From contig NC_092091.1 in the NCBI RefSeq assembly GCF_045679555.1, positions 74,323,722 to 74,387,721 of the forward strand: DNA of 64,000 nt, written 5' to 3'. Each line of letters starts with the position of its first letter. Positions within the stretch are counted from its first letter, which is position 1. This document shows, piece by piece, positions 43,790-55,587 of this stretch. This DNA is from Salvelinus alpinus. Lineage: Eukaryota > Chordata > Actinopteri > Salmoniformes > Salmonidae. Made by a program: the position numbers and the translations under genes. The notes beneath the pieces were generated by a model, which worked only from the letters and a program-made list of their open reading frames with translations, made no database searches and was not told where the DNA came from.

Positions 43790-45589
43790 TTAACTCATGA
43801 GGATAGGGGGTGCTGTTGTCACTTTTTCTGGAAATCGTGTAATTTTTAAACGGCTTCCTACTCAATTCTTGCTCGTACAATATGCATATTATTATTATTA
43901 TTGGATAGAAAACACTCTCTAGTTTCTATAGCCGTTGAAATTTTGTCTCTGAGTGGACCAGAACTCATTCTACAGCACTTTCCCTGACATGGAGTCAGAT
44001 TTCAGACATCTTGGCCCCTGATCTGGAGTCAGTTTAAAGGTGCCTGTAAATGCTATGGAGAAACAGACACTTCTTACGTCTTCCCCTGGATGTCAGTACG
44101 TGATGACGCTTTGAATGGAGTCGATTGCGCAATCAGAGCCTCTATAAAACAGCACAACGTGTAGGTAGTGTCCCTTTTCCAGCTGCGCCTGATGCAAGGT
44201 GGACACGGACCTGCTCTTTTTCCAAGCTTTAGTTTAGCCAGTAATATTTCTCTGGTCATGTTTTTACTCGTTATAGGTGTTAAAAACATCATAAGGTAGT
44301 TAATTTAAACCGTTTTATAGCAATTTATATCCGTTTAGTGCGATTTTGACGCATTTCTTTCTGAGACACTTTGCACCTCTGGGCACGTTTCCAGTTCATG
44401 CCGAACGTAGTGGGCAATTCCACATGGCAAGAGGACAGCTTTCGACCAAAAGACGATTAGACCCAAGAAAGGATTCATTGCCCAAGATTCTGATGGAAGA
44501 ACTGCTCATAGTAAGAACAATTTATTATGATAAATCGTGTTTCTGTCGAAAAATGTTAATCGCTTATGCCGCCATTTTGTTAGATGTAGCTTCGCTTGGC
44601 GCAACCTGTATTGAAAAGTAAGGATAATTAAAAAAATGTAATTCAGCGATTGTATTAAGAATTAAATTGTCTATCAATCGCTGTCCACCCTATATTTTTT
44701 TAGTCACGTTTATGAGTATTTATGTATAAGACTAGATCACTGTCTAATATGGCGCACGACATTTTCTGACCAGCTGGGCTACTTTTGTCATTGTCTAACC
44801 ATGATTTTGGTGGCTAAATATGCACATTTTCGAACAAACTCTATATGTATGTTGTAATATGATGTTACAGGAGTGTCATCTGAAGAATTCTGAGAAGGTT
44901 AGTGAAAAAATTAATATATTTTGGCGATGTTTACGTTATCGCTCTCTTTGGCTAGAATCAATGCTCTGGTAATGTTTGCACATGTGGTATGCTAATATAA
45001 CGATTTATTGTGTTTTCGCTGTAAGACACTTAGAAAATCTGAAATATTGTCTGTATTCACAGGATCTGTGTCTTTCGATTAGTGTATGCTGTGTATTTTT
45101 ACGAAATGTTTTATGATTAGTAATTAGGTAATACACGTTGCTCTATGTATTTATTCTAGTCGAGTTGTGATGGTGGGTGCAATTGTAAACTATGATTTCT
45201 ACCTGAAATATGCACATTTGTCTAACAAAACCTATCCTATACCATAAATATGTTATCAGACTGTCATCTGATGAGGTTTTTTCTTGGTTAGTGGCTATCA
45301 ATATCTTTATTTGGCCGAATTGGTGATAGCTAGTGGTGTTGGTGGACAAAGAAAAAATGGTGTCTTTTGCTAAGGTGTTTAGCTAATAGATTTACATATT
45401 GTGTCTTCCCTGTAAAACATTTTAAAAATCGGACATGTTGGCTGGATTCACACGATCTGTATCTTTCATTAGCTGTATTGGACTTGTTAATGTGTGAAAA
45501 AAATATTTTTTTTTTGAATTTCGCGCTCTGCCTTTTCAGTGGAATGTGGGAGGAGTTCCGCTAGCGGAACCCCGTCCTAGACAGGTTAA
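43790..45589 (+). mobile_element. TTAA-bounded salmonid repeat, copy 2, full length
   Basis: TTAA stands at both ends (43790-43793 and 45586-45589). It starts ctcatgaggatagggggtgc and ends with a perfect 16-bp palindrome GTTCCGCTAGCGGAAC (45555-45570) followed by cccgtcctagacagg. No transposase. TTAA flanks suggest a piggyBac-like target choice. Confidence 0.7.
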
Positions 45590-45599
45590 AAGAAAAATA

Positions 45600-46380
45600 A
45601 TACATATCATATAGTCTTACACTGATGAAAAAAGTAGTCGGCTTGAGGATAAAATCAGCCACTATGTATTGTTGACCTCAGCAGGTTTTATATGGCTAAC
45701 AGCCTACACAAATGGGCTGCAATATTCAAGGTAAATTAAATCCAGTTTGAGAGACTTCCCTGGTGTCCTTTAGTAATCAAATGTTTTCACCACGGTCTGT
45801 AGGTTCAGGTTTCAGGCCTTTATGAGTTTTACTTTAGAAAAGGATCTCTCCACAGAAGTGACAGTTACAGGGATGGTAAAAACAGCTAAATTACCGTAGC
45901 AACATCAAGGACACTGGGGAGGGAGTTGTGCTTCAAATACAGCAGTTCTGTAACAAATTTTATTTGATCTCATTCTGCTTAATTGCTGGCCTCAACACCT
46001 TATGGAAATAGATTAACTGTATACGAAGCTCTGGGGACGTCTGGATACAGACAATAAATTGGCAGATGCAAACTGATTATAATCTTTAGCAGACAACAGT
46101 TCTTCAGGGCTGGAACATAAAAGATCTTTCAATTTTGTTCATACTGGTGAACCGCCGTTTGACTTGTGTGGTTGCAATATCAACAGTCTCTTTTCTCTGG
46201 TCTATCTTGGCATGCATCATTTCAATTGTGTGCAGTGCAATGGACATTTAATGCATTAGACTCTCAGTCTAACATGCTGACCACACCGTCCGTTGCAAAA
46301 TACATTTGCACATACATGTTATTCAATCATTGCATCGACACTGCTTGCGCACGTCAACGAGCGTCTGCATAGCCAGGCTC
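45600..46380 (-). pseudogene. hAT-type transposase remnant
   Basis: On the minus strand 45819-45878 encodes TIPVTVTSVERSFSKVKLIK, the conserved C-terminal dimerisation block of hAT transposases and the zinc-finger MYM-like genes related to them. Flanking frames are broken by stops. Probably a decayed transposon. Confidence 0.6.
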
Positions 46381-46439
46381 TAAAATAGAACTTGGTTCTA
46401 TCGGTGACACTTTAAGCCCTGCAAGTCCTGCCTCTCCCA

Positions 46440-46548
46440 TCTCCTCATTGGTTTATAGGAGCATAGTAGGGATGCACGATATATTGGTGAGCATATCAGA
46501 ATCGGACGATATTAGCTAAAAATGCCAACATCGGCATTGGCCCGATGT
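46440..46548. mobile_element. Fragment of an interspersed fish repeat
   Basis: Contains agggatgcacgatatattgg and ccaacatcggcattggcccg, a motif dispersed in teleost genomes. Family not asserted. Confidence 0.5.
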
Positions 46549-47415
46549 CAACCTGTTTGGGATAGGGGGCAGTATTTTCACGTTCGGATTAAAAGCATGC
46601 CCAGAGTAAATTGCCTGCTACTCAGGCCCAGAAGCTTAGATATGCATATTATTAGTAGATTTGGATAGAAAACACTCTGAAGTTTCTAAAACTGTTTGGA
46701 TGATGTCTGTGAGTATAACAAAACTCATATGGCAGGTGAAAACCTGAGAAAAATCCAACCAGGAAGTGGGAAATCTGAGGTTTGTAGTTTTTCAAGTGAT
46801 TGCCTATCCAATATACAGTGTAAATTGGGTCAGATTGCACTTCCGAAGGCTTCCACTAGATGTCAACAGTCTTTAGAACGTTGTTTCAGGCTTCTACTAT
46901 GAAAGGGGGGCGAATCAGAGCTGTTTGAACTAGGGGTATGGCTGAAAGCCTTGAGCTAAGTCTCGCGTGCGGCCATGAGCGCGAGCTCCAATCCTTTTCA
47001 TTTCTAAAGACAAAGGAATTGTCCGGTTGAAACATTATTGAAGATTTATGATAAAAACATCCTAAAGATTGATTATATACATCGTTTGACATGTTTCTAT
47101 GAACTGTAATGGAACTTTTTTGACTTTTCGTCTGGACTTAGTGCCCGCGCTAACAAAAAGGAGGTATTTGGACATAAAGATGAAATTTATTGAACAAAAC
47201 AAACATTTATTGTGGAACTGGGATTCCTGGGAATGCATTCTGATGAAGATCATCAAAGGTAAGTGAATATTTATAACGCTGTTCCTGACTTTTACTGACT
47301 CCACAACATGGCTGGTATCTGTATGGCTTGTTTTGGTGCCTGAGCGCTGTACTCAGATTATTGCATGGTGTGCTTTTGCTGTAATGCTTTTTTGAAATCT
47401 TACACAGCGGTTGCA
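46549..47415 (+). mobile_element. TTAA-family repeat, copy 3 (plus)
   Basis: caacctgtttgggatagggg start, gatatgcatattattagtag, aaaacactctgaagtttcta and gatgaagatcatcaaaggtaag as in copy 1. The 3' end is replaced at 47416 by another member. Confidence 0.7.
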
Positions 47416-47975
47416 TTAACTTCTTTGGGGCAGGTGGGATGCAAACATCCCACCGGCCAATAGCCAGGGAAAATACAGCGCGCCATATTCAAATAACATG
47501 ATATAAAAATCAAACTTTCATTAAATCACACATGTAAGATATCAAATTAAAGCTACACTCGTTGTGAATCCAGCCAACATGTCAGATTTCAAAAAAGCTT
47601 TTCAGCGAAAGCATAAGATGCTATTATCTGATGATAGCACAAAAGTAAACAAAGAGAGAAGCATATTTCATCACTGCAAGCATGACACAAAACGCAGAAA
47701 TAAAATATAAACCATGCCTTACCTTTGACGAAATTCTTTTGTTGGCACTCCAATATGTCCCATAAACATCACAAATGGTCCTTTTGTTTTTGAGGCACAA
47801 CATTACTGAACATAACACTTGACACTGAGATTTTTGGATATAAATATGAACTTTATCGAACAAAACATACATGTATTGTGTAACATGAAGTCCTATGAGT
47901 GTCATCTGATGAAGATCATCAAAGGTTAGTGATTAATTTTATCTCTATTTCTGCTTTTTGTTACTGCTCTCTTTG
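47416..47975. mobile_element. TTAA-family repeat, copy 4 (composite)
   Basis: Begins TTAA (47416-47419), then a 9-bp-arm hairpin ggtgggatg-caaa-catcccacc (47433-47454). 47460-47760 is the inverse of the family's 3' part (ccagccaacatgtcagattt), while 47830-47975 is in plus sense (gatgaagatcatcaaaggttag), so this copy contains an inversion or is two copies facing each other. Confidence 0.6.
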
Positions 47976-47983
47976 GCTGGAAA

Positions 47984-48249
47984 AACCCACACAAGTGGCT
48001 CAGGTAGTGCAGCTCATCCAGGATGGCACATCAATGCGAGCTGTGGCAAGAAGGTTTGCTGTGTCTGTCAGCGTAGTGTCCAGAGCATGGAGGCGCTACC
48101 AGAAGACAGGCCAGTACATCAGGAGACGTGGAGGAGGCCGTAGGAGGGCAACAACCCAGCAGCAGGACCGCTACCTCCGCCTTTGTGCAAGGAGGGGCAC
48201 TGCCAGAGCCCTGCAAAATGACCTCCAGCAGGCCACAAATGTGCATTAG
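47984..48249 (+). pseudogene. Tc1-like transposase DNA-binding domain fragment
   Basis: Encodes [20 protein letters not shown], then [15 protein letters not shown] and a basic GGGRRRATT hinge: the paired helix-turn-helix of a Tc1-like transposase. Stops at 48247. No catalytic domain or ends seen. Confidence 0.75.
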
Positions 48250-48568
48250 ACGCAGGGAGTCAGGAATCAGGTGCAGTTAGTGAGTCTAATAATAACGAAC
48301 ATGGACCGATACAAAACAAGAGAAGCGTCTGACATGGAAACACAAACAATACTACCTGATGACAAAAGAGTGCTATATAAAGGGTAAGTAAACTGAGTAA
48401 GGAAGTCCAGGTGTGACTGATGATGAGACACAGGTGTGCGTACAGATGGGTTGCCAGGTGTGTGTAAGATGGGTTGCCAGGTGTGCGTGAAGATGGACTG
48501 CCTGGACCAGTGGTTAGTAGACCTGCGAAGTCGAGCGTCGGAGCGGGTCAGCGGGAGTAGATGTGACA
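48250..48568 (-). mobile_element. Probable LTR fragment
   Basis: In minus sense it begins tgtcacatctactcccgctg, a Gypsy-type LTR start. Three ggttgccaggtgtg-type repeats lie at 48446-48500. Other end not found. Confidence 0.45.
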
Positions 48569-48832
48569 GGTGACCCCAACAACAGTCAACATTTGAGCAC
48601 GTTACTGTTACACATTAACCTATAACAGTTCAAAGACCTGAAAGACTAACCAGACAATGACAAGAATACAAATTATTCTTGTTTTGCTAGTTGCGTAACA
48701 CTTGATTAAAGATTAAAACAACTTGTTTGAATAAGTATATACAGTCCTTTGAATACTGTATGATGAATATATTTTACTACAGAAAGAAAATGTTCATAAA
48801 TAACCCATAAATTCTTACAATACAAAATTATG

Positions 48833-49249
48833 AATGCAACCTGTCAAGTGTTGGTCCCATGAGCTGAAATAAAACATCCCAGACATTTTCCATATGCACA
48901 AAAATCGTAATTCTCTCAAATTTAGTGCACACATTTGTTTACATCCCTGTTAGTGAGCATTTCTCTTCTGACCAATATAATCCATCCACCTGACAGGTGT
49001 GGCATATCACAAGTGCACCTTGTGCTGGGGACAATAAAAGGCTACTAAAATATGCAGTTTTGTCAAACAACACAATGCCACAGATGTCTCAAGTTTTGAG
49101 GGAGCGTGCAATTGGCATGCTGACTGCAGGAATGTCTACCAGAGCTCTTGCCAGAGAATTTAATGTACATTTTTGAGATATTTTATTTCAGCTCATTAAA
49201 CATGGGACCAGCACTTTACATGTTGCATTTATATTTTTGTTCAGTGTAA
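48833..49249 (+). mobile_element. Tc1-derived MITE with a transposase start
   Basis: Left part (aatgcaacctgtcaagtgttggtccca) is the imperfect inverse of the right end (tgggaccagcactttacatgttgcattt ... gttcagtgta). 49077-49174 still encodes MPQMSQVLRERAIGMLTAGM and STRALAREFNV, the first helix-turn-helix of a transposase; the rest is deleted. Confidence 0.75.
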
Positions 49250-49522
49250 TTATGAAATTAATTTGAACTATTTGTTTCATCATTCATAATGCTCCTGATA
49301 AGAGGTTTAACATTCTTGGCCCAAAAATGAGGGATACCCAGGTTGATCTTTATGGTCGTCACTGAGAGTCACAAGCAAAACCCATGTCCATGCTGTTAGT
49401 AGTAATGCTAAAGGACATTTCTGAACATCCTGTCCTGTAAATTGTGAGAGGAGATATGAGTTAATGTCTGGTGTTCTTTGACTTGGCTGAAGAGCTTGGC
49501 TGCCCTCCAGTGTTACCAAGTA
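49250..49522. other. Intergenic, nothing recognised
   Basis: Short spacer between mobile elements. Confidence 0.4.
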
Positions 49523-50305
49523 GACATAATTTGAGTCAATTGGAGGTGTACCTGTGGATGTATTTCAAGGTCTACCTTCAAACTTAACACCTCTTTGCTT
49601 GACATCATGGGAAGCTCTAAAGAAATCAGCCAAGACCTCAGTAGAAAATTGTTAGACCTCCAGCATCTTCACAAGGTCCTTTGCTGTTCTGGAATTGATT
49701 TTCCTTCGCACCAAAGTACATTCATCTCTAGGAGACAGAAAGCTTCTCCTTCCTCAGTGGTATGACGGCTGCGTGGTCCCATGGTGTTTATACTTGTACT
49801 ATTGTTTGTACAGATGAACGTGGTACCTTCAGGAGTTTGTAAATTGCTCCCAAGGATGAACCAGACTTGGGAACAATTTTTCTTCTGAAGTCTTGGCTGA
49901 TTTCTTTTGATTTTCCCATGATGTCAAGCAAAGAGGCATTGGGTTTGAAGGTAGGCCTTAATACATCCACAGGTACACCTCCAATTGACTTAAATTTTGT
50001 CAATTAGCCTATCAGAAGCTTCTAAAGCCATGACATAATTTTCTGGAATTTTCCTAGCTGTTTAAAGGCACAGTCAACTTAGTGTATGTAAACTTCTGAC
50101 CCACTGGAATTGTGATACAGTGATTTATAAGTGAAATAATCTGTCTGTAAACAATTGTTGGAAAAATGACTTGTGTCACGCACAAAGTAAATGTCCTAAC
50201 CGACTTGCCAAAACTATAGTTTGTTAACAAGAAATTTGTGGAGTGGTTGAAAAACGAGTTTTAATGACTCCAACCTAAGTGTATGTAAACTTCCGACTTC
50301 AACTG
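49523..50305. mobile_element. Two Tc1 5' parts fused head to head
   Basis: 49523-49664 is the Tc1 leader and transposase start in plus sense (gagtcaattggaggtgtacc ... atgggaagctctaaagaaat). From 49660 the same region and the terminal repeats continue in minus sense to the end at 50305, followed by TA. The junction word cctcca occurs in both parents (microhomology). Catalytic domains are absent. Confidence 0.8.
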
Positions 50306-50309
50306 TATG

Positions 50310-51984
50310 TGTTATTTCATTGTTTTAATGTCTTCACTATTATTCCACATTGCAGAAATAGTAAAAATAAAGAAGAACCCTTGAATGAGTAGGTTTGTGC
50401 AACCTTTTGACTGGTACTGTACATGAGTATGATCCCTGAGATGACTAATTAAAAAAAAAGTATGGACACAATTCAGAATAACACAAAGCAACAATACTTC
50501 GGAGTAGAACATTTTCTATGTTTATTTTGAATTGAATAAGAACATATGCCAACTTGCACAATACTATAATACATTCTGTTCCATTTAAATCATTTGGTCA
50601 TTCCAAACCACATTTGTTAGATCCTGTTATTAATCAGTAGCAAACTAATCAAGACAAAAGCAAGTTGACTAATAACCAATATATCTATTAATAATTGGTA
50701 TTGAAAACATGTAAGTATAACAATTATCTGAGCAATTTGTTCAGAGTTCCTTGGATGATTATACCCACAACCCAATACTGTATCTTGTTACCTATATCTC
50801 CCCACACTATGCAGTATATTCCACAGTGTATATATGTGTACCTCCAAGTACTACACTTAACATTCAGTAATGTGAATAGCAGGACAGGAGGACTCTAGCG
50901 GCTGTGAGAAGACACCAGGTGGACACTGGCTGAACAACATATTATTTAAGACATGTAAGAATGTTAATCAGTTAAAGTTTGAGTGACAGCTAACCCAACA
51001 ATAGATACTGTTGTGTGACACACCATTACTGTATGCTGCACTCTTGGTTTTATAAGGCTGATTGTTCCTGTTGAGGCTGACTGACTGGTTGTGTCTGAAA
51101 AGACACTCTATTCCCTATATTTTGCACTACTTTTGAACAGAGACAAATGGGTCCCTGTTGTTTGAGAGGCAATGGAGGCACAGTGCTTTTACTGGTAATT
51201 CCAGCAATATCCGCCAGTGTTGCTGCAGGTAGGACATGTTCTGTAATTGAAACAAGCTGTCTCCAATCAATCAATCAATCAATAAATCAATGTCTGGTTG
51301 TGTGTGTTTGACCGGGGGATCACCTGAGGCTATTATATTCATGTTGATTAATTTGGTCAGGATATTGTTGCCTGTTTACAGCAATCAGTGGTTTATTGGT
51401 CGTTTGGTTGATTAAACAATTTTACCCAAAATGTGTGTGAACAGAAACAATATATTCTGATAATATGACATACCACTATAAGTGCAGCTTAAGTCACATG
51501 ATTTTATATTTCAACTTCCTGCCCCTGTCACCACCACAATTGCTACTATTAGGGGTGGTGAAAAAAACTTATACTCAAAGCACAGAGATTTGAAGAAGAC
51601 CATTTATATGCCACATTCCCACCTCTTCTGTGGAAATGTTTCTTCCCCTTTAGTTCTATCCTTCCTGTTATGCTACCATCTCTGAGTGTGATTTAGCAGC
51701 CTAAGTCACATGATTTCATAGAAAATGGGTCTTTGCATTAGAACTCCCTGCCCCCTAGACACTTTTGTGTTGACTTGAAAGTGTCCGTAATGCATCAAGT
51801 TTAAGTTCATGCAACATGAGGGAATATATTGACTGTGGTGCGTAGTGGATAATGAGGCTTTCTTTCAATTATGAGAACCATGGATCTGTGAGGTCATAAG
51901 AACAACACAATACAGAATTATAACATAGCTGATGTAATTAATGACATTATGTCCAAAAGGGAAATGCTTGATGGCTGAAATAGT
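50310..51984. other. Intergenic, no gene recognised
   Basis: 51045-51135 resembles 40640-40745 downstream of TESK. A short tcaatcaatcaatca tract lies near 51262-51285. No coding frame with a recognisable domain. Confidence 0.45.
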
Positions 51985-54900
51985 CCATTGCGAGTGTTAG
52001 GTAATACATCTAAGTAATACTTTATTAGTGAGTGTTAATAATACATCTAAGTAATACTTTATTAGTGAGTGTTAATAATACATCTAAGTAATACTGTATT
52101 AGTGAGTGTTAATAATACATGTAAGTAATACTTTATTAGTGAGTGTTAATAATACATCTAAGTAATACTTTATTAGTGAGTGTTAATAATACATCTAAGT
52201 AATACTTTATTAGTGAGTGTTAATAATACATCTAAGTAATACTTTATTAGTGAGTGTTAATAATACATCTAAGTAATACTTTATTAGTGAGTGTTAATAA
52301 TACATCTAAGTAATACTTTATTAGTGAGTGTTAATAATACATCTAAGTAATACTTTATTAGTGAGTGTTAATAATACATCTAAGTAATACTTTATTAGTG
52401 AGTGTTAATAATACATCTAAGTAATACTTTATTAGTGAGTGTTAATAATACATCTAAGTAATACTTTATTAGTGAGTGTTAATAATACATCTAAGTAATA
52501 CTTTATTAGTGAGTGTTAATAATACATCTAAGTAATACTTTATTAGTGAGTGTTAATAATACATCTAAGTAATACTTTATTAGTGAGTGTTAATAATACA
52601 TCTAAGTAATACTTTATTAGTGAGTGTTAATAATACATCTAAGTAATACTTTATTAGTGAGTGTTAATAATACATCTAAGTAATACTTTATTAGTGAGTG
52701 TTAATAATACATCTAAGTAATACTTTATTAGTGAGTGTTAATAATACATCTAAGTAATACTGTATTAGTGAGTGTTAATAATACATCTAAGTAATACTGT
52801 ATTAGTGAGTGTTAATAATACATCTAAGTAATACTTTATTAGTGAGTGTTAATAATACATCTAAGTAATACTGTATTAGTGAGTGTTAATAATACATCTA
52901 AGTAATACTTTATTAGTGAGTGTTAATAATACATCTAAGTAATACTGTATTAGTGAGTGTTAATAATACATCTAAGTAATACTTTATTAGTGAGTGTTAA
53001 TAATACATCTAAGTAATACTTTATTAGTGAGTGTTAATAATACATCTAAGTAATACTTTGTTAGTGAGTGTTAATAATATATCTAAGTAATACTGTATTA
53101 GTGAGTGTTAATAATACATCTAAGTAATACTTTATTAGTGAGTGTTAATAATACATCTAAGTAATACTTTATTAGTGAGTGTTAATAATACATCTAAGTA
53201 ATACTGTATTAGTGAGTGTTAATAATACATCTAAGTAATACTGTATTAGTGAGTGTTAATAATACATCTAAGTTATACTTCATTAGTGAGTGTTAATAAT
53301 ACATCTAAGTAATACTGTATTAGTGAGTGTTAATAATACATCTAAGTAATACTGTATTAGTGAGTGTTAATAATACATCTAAGTAATACTTTATTAGTGA
53401 GTGTTAATAATACATCTAAGTAATACTGTATTAGTGAGTGTTAATAATACATCTAAGTAATACTTTATTAGTGAGTGTTAATAATACATCTAAGTAATAC
53501 TGTATTAGTGAGTGTTAATAATACATCTAAGTAATACTGTATTAGTGAGTGTTAATAATACATCTAAGTTATACTTCATTAGTGAGTGTTAATAATACAT
53601 CTAAGTAATACTGTATTAGTGAGTGTTAATAATACATCTAAGTAATACTGTATTAGTGAGTGTTAATAATACATCTATGTAATACTTTATTAGTGAGTGT
53701 TAATAATACATCTAAGTAATACTTCATTAGTGAGTGTTAATAATACATCTAAGTAATACTTTATTAGTGAGTGTTAATAATACATCTAAGTAATACTTTA
53801 TTAGTGAGTGTTAATAATACATCTAAGTAATACTGTATTAGTGAGTGTTAATAATACATCTAAGTAATACTTTATTAGTGAGTGTTAATAATACATCTAA
53901 GTAATACTGTATTAGTGAGTGTTAATAATACATCTAAGTAATACTGTATTAGTGAGTGTTAATAATACATCTAAGTAATACTTTATTAGTGAGTGTTAAT
54001 AATACATCTAAGTAATACTTTATTAGTGAGTGTTAATAATACATCTAAGTAATACTTCATTAGTGAGTGTTAATAATACATCTAAGTAATACTTTATTAG
54101 TGAGTGTTAATAATACATCTAAGTAATACTTCATTAGTGAGTGTTAATAATACATCTAAGTAATACTTTATTAGTGAGTGTTAATAATACATCTAAGTAA
54201 TACTGTATTAGTGAGTGTTAATAACACATCTAAGTAATACTGTATTAGAGAGTGTTAATAATATATCTAAGTAATACTTTATTAGTGAGTGTTAATAATA
54301 CATCTAAGTAATACTGTATTAGAGAGTGTTAATAATACATCTAAGTAATACTGTATTAGAGAGTGTTAATAATACATCTAAGTAATACTTTATTAGCGAG
54401 TGTTAATAATACATCTAAGTAATACTTTATTAGCGAGTGTTAATAATACATCTAAGTAATACTTTATTAGCGAGTGTTAATAATACATCTAAGTAATACT
54501 TTATTAGTGAGTGTTAATAATACATCTAAGTAATACTTTATTAGTGAGTGTTAATAATACATCTAAGTAATACTGTATTAGTGAGTGTTAATAATACATC
54601 TAAGTAATACTTTATTAGTGAGTGTTAATAATACATCTAAGTAATACTTTATTAGTGAGTGTTAATAATACATCTAAGTAATACTGTATTAGTGAGTGTT
54701 AATAATACATCTAAGTAATACTTTATTAGTGAGTGTTAATAATACATCTAAGTAATACTTCATTAGTGAGTGTTAATAATACATCTAAGTAATACTGTAT
54801 TAGTGAGTGTTAATAATACATCTAAGTAATACTGTATTAGTGAGTGTTAATAATACATCTAAGTAATACTTTATTAGTGAGTGTTAATAATACATCTAAG

Positions 54901-55105
54901 TAATACTTTATTAGTGAGTGTTAATAATACATCTAAGTAATACTTTATTAGTGAGTGTTAATAATACATCTAAGTAATACTGTATTAGTGAGTGTTAATA
55001 ATACATCTAAGTAATACTTTATTAGTGAGTGTTAATAATACATCTAAGTAATACTGTATTAGTGAGTGTTAATAATACATCTAAGTAATACTGTATTAGT
55101 GAGTG
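51985..55105. repeat. 37-bp minisatellite, about 84 copies
   Basis: Unit gtgagtgttaataatacatc followed by taagtaatactttatta. Copies vary mainly at one site (ctttatta, ctgtatta or cttcatta); variant blocks recur in similar order, hinting at higher-order duplication. Strongly AT-rich. Ends about 480 bp past the GIMAP stop. Confidence 0.97.
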
Positions 55106-55587
55106 CCTCCCATCTTTTTCAGGTGTCTGTTACTCCTGATAAAATGTAACTCAATACAACAACCTTTTCTTGTGATCAGTAAAACACAATAACAAAAACA
55201 GGTAAATATTTGTTCATCAACCCCCTGAGTATCATTCTTAATGTAGGCTACAATAACAGTAGATTATATTTATTTGTTTTTTAAAAGTTTATTTGAACAG
55301 AGACAATGAACGACAAAACACAAGACTCAGAAGTGAGAAGTGATACGTTGCAAACAGATTTAGCTAACATCTCATTTAAATTTGTCGTCTTCCTGTGTCT
55401 TTAGGACCATTTCCACATTGATAGAAAAGGAAAGGCCAACTTTCACTCGCTTATTCTCTATCAGTTCTCAATATTAGGAAGGTGTTCCGAATGTTTCGTT
55501 TACTCTGTGTATATAGAGGAAGTTTTCAATATCAAGTAATGAAGTCAAAGACCTTGTAGAAGGTACAGCACTGTTAGCTATGGACTC
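55106..55587. other. GIMAP 3' flank
   Basis: AT-rich; probably contains the GIMAP 3' UTR in minus sense (AATAAA-like ttattt words near 55263-55280). No other gene. Confidence 0.4.

Noticed and set aside
45586..45589. Helitron reading of the copy 2 end (hairpin followed by ctag)
   Set aside because: A Helitron would end CTRR next to T with no target duplication; here TTAA stands at both ends and ctag is followed by A.
51985..55105. CRISPR-like array of regular direct repeats
   Set aside because: Units are contiguous without unique spacers and the genome is eukaryotic; it is a minisatellite.
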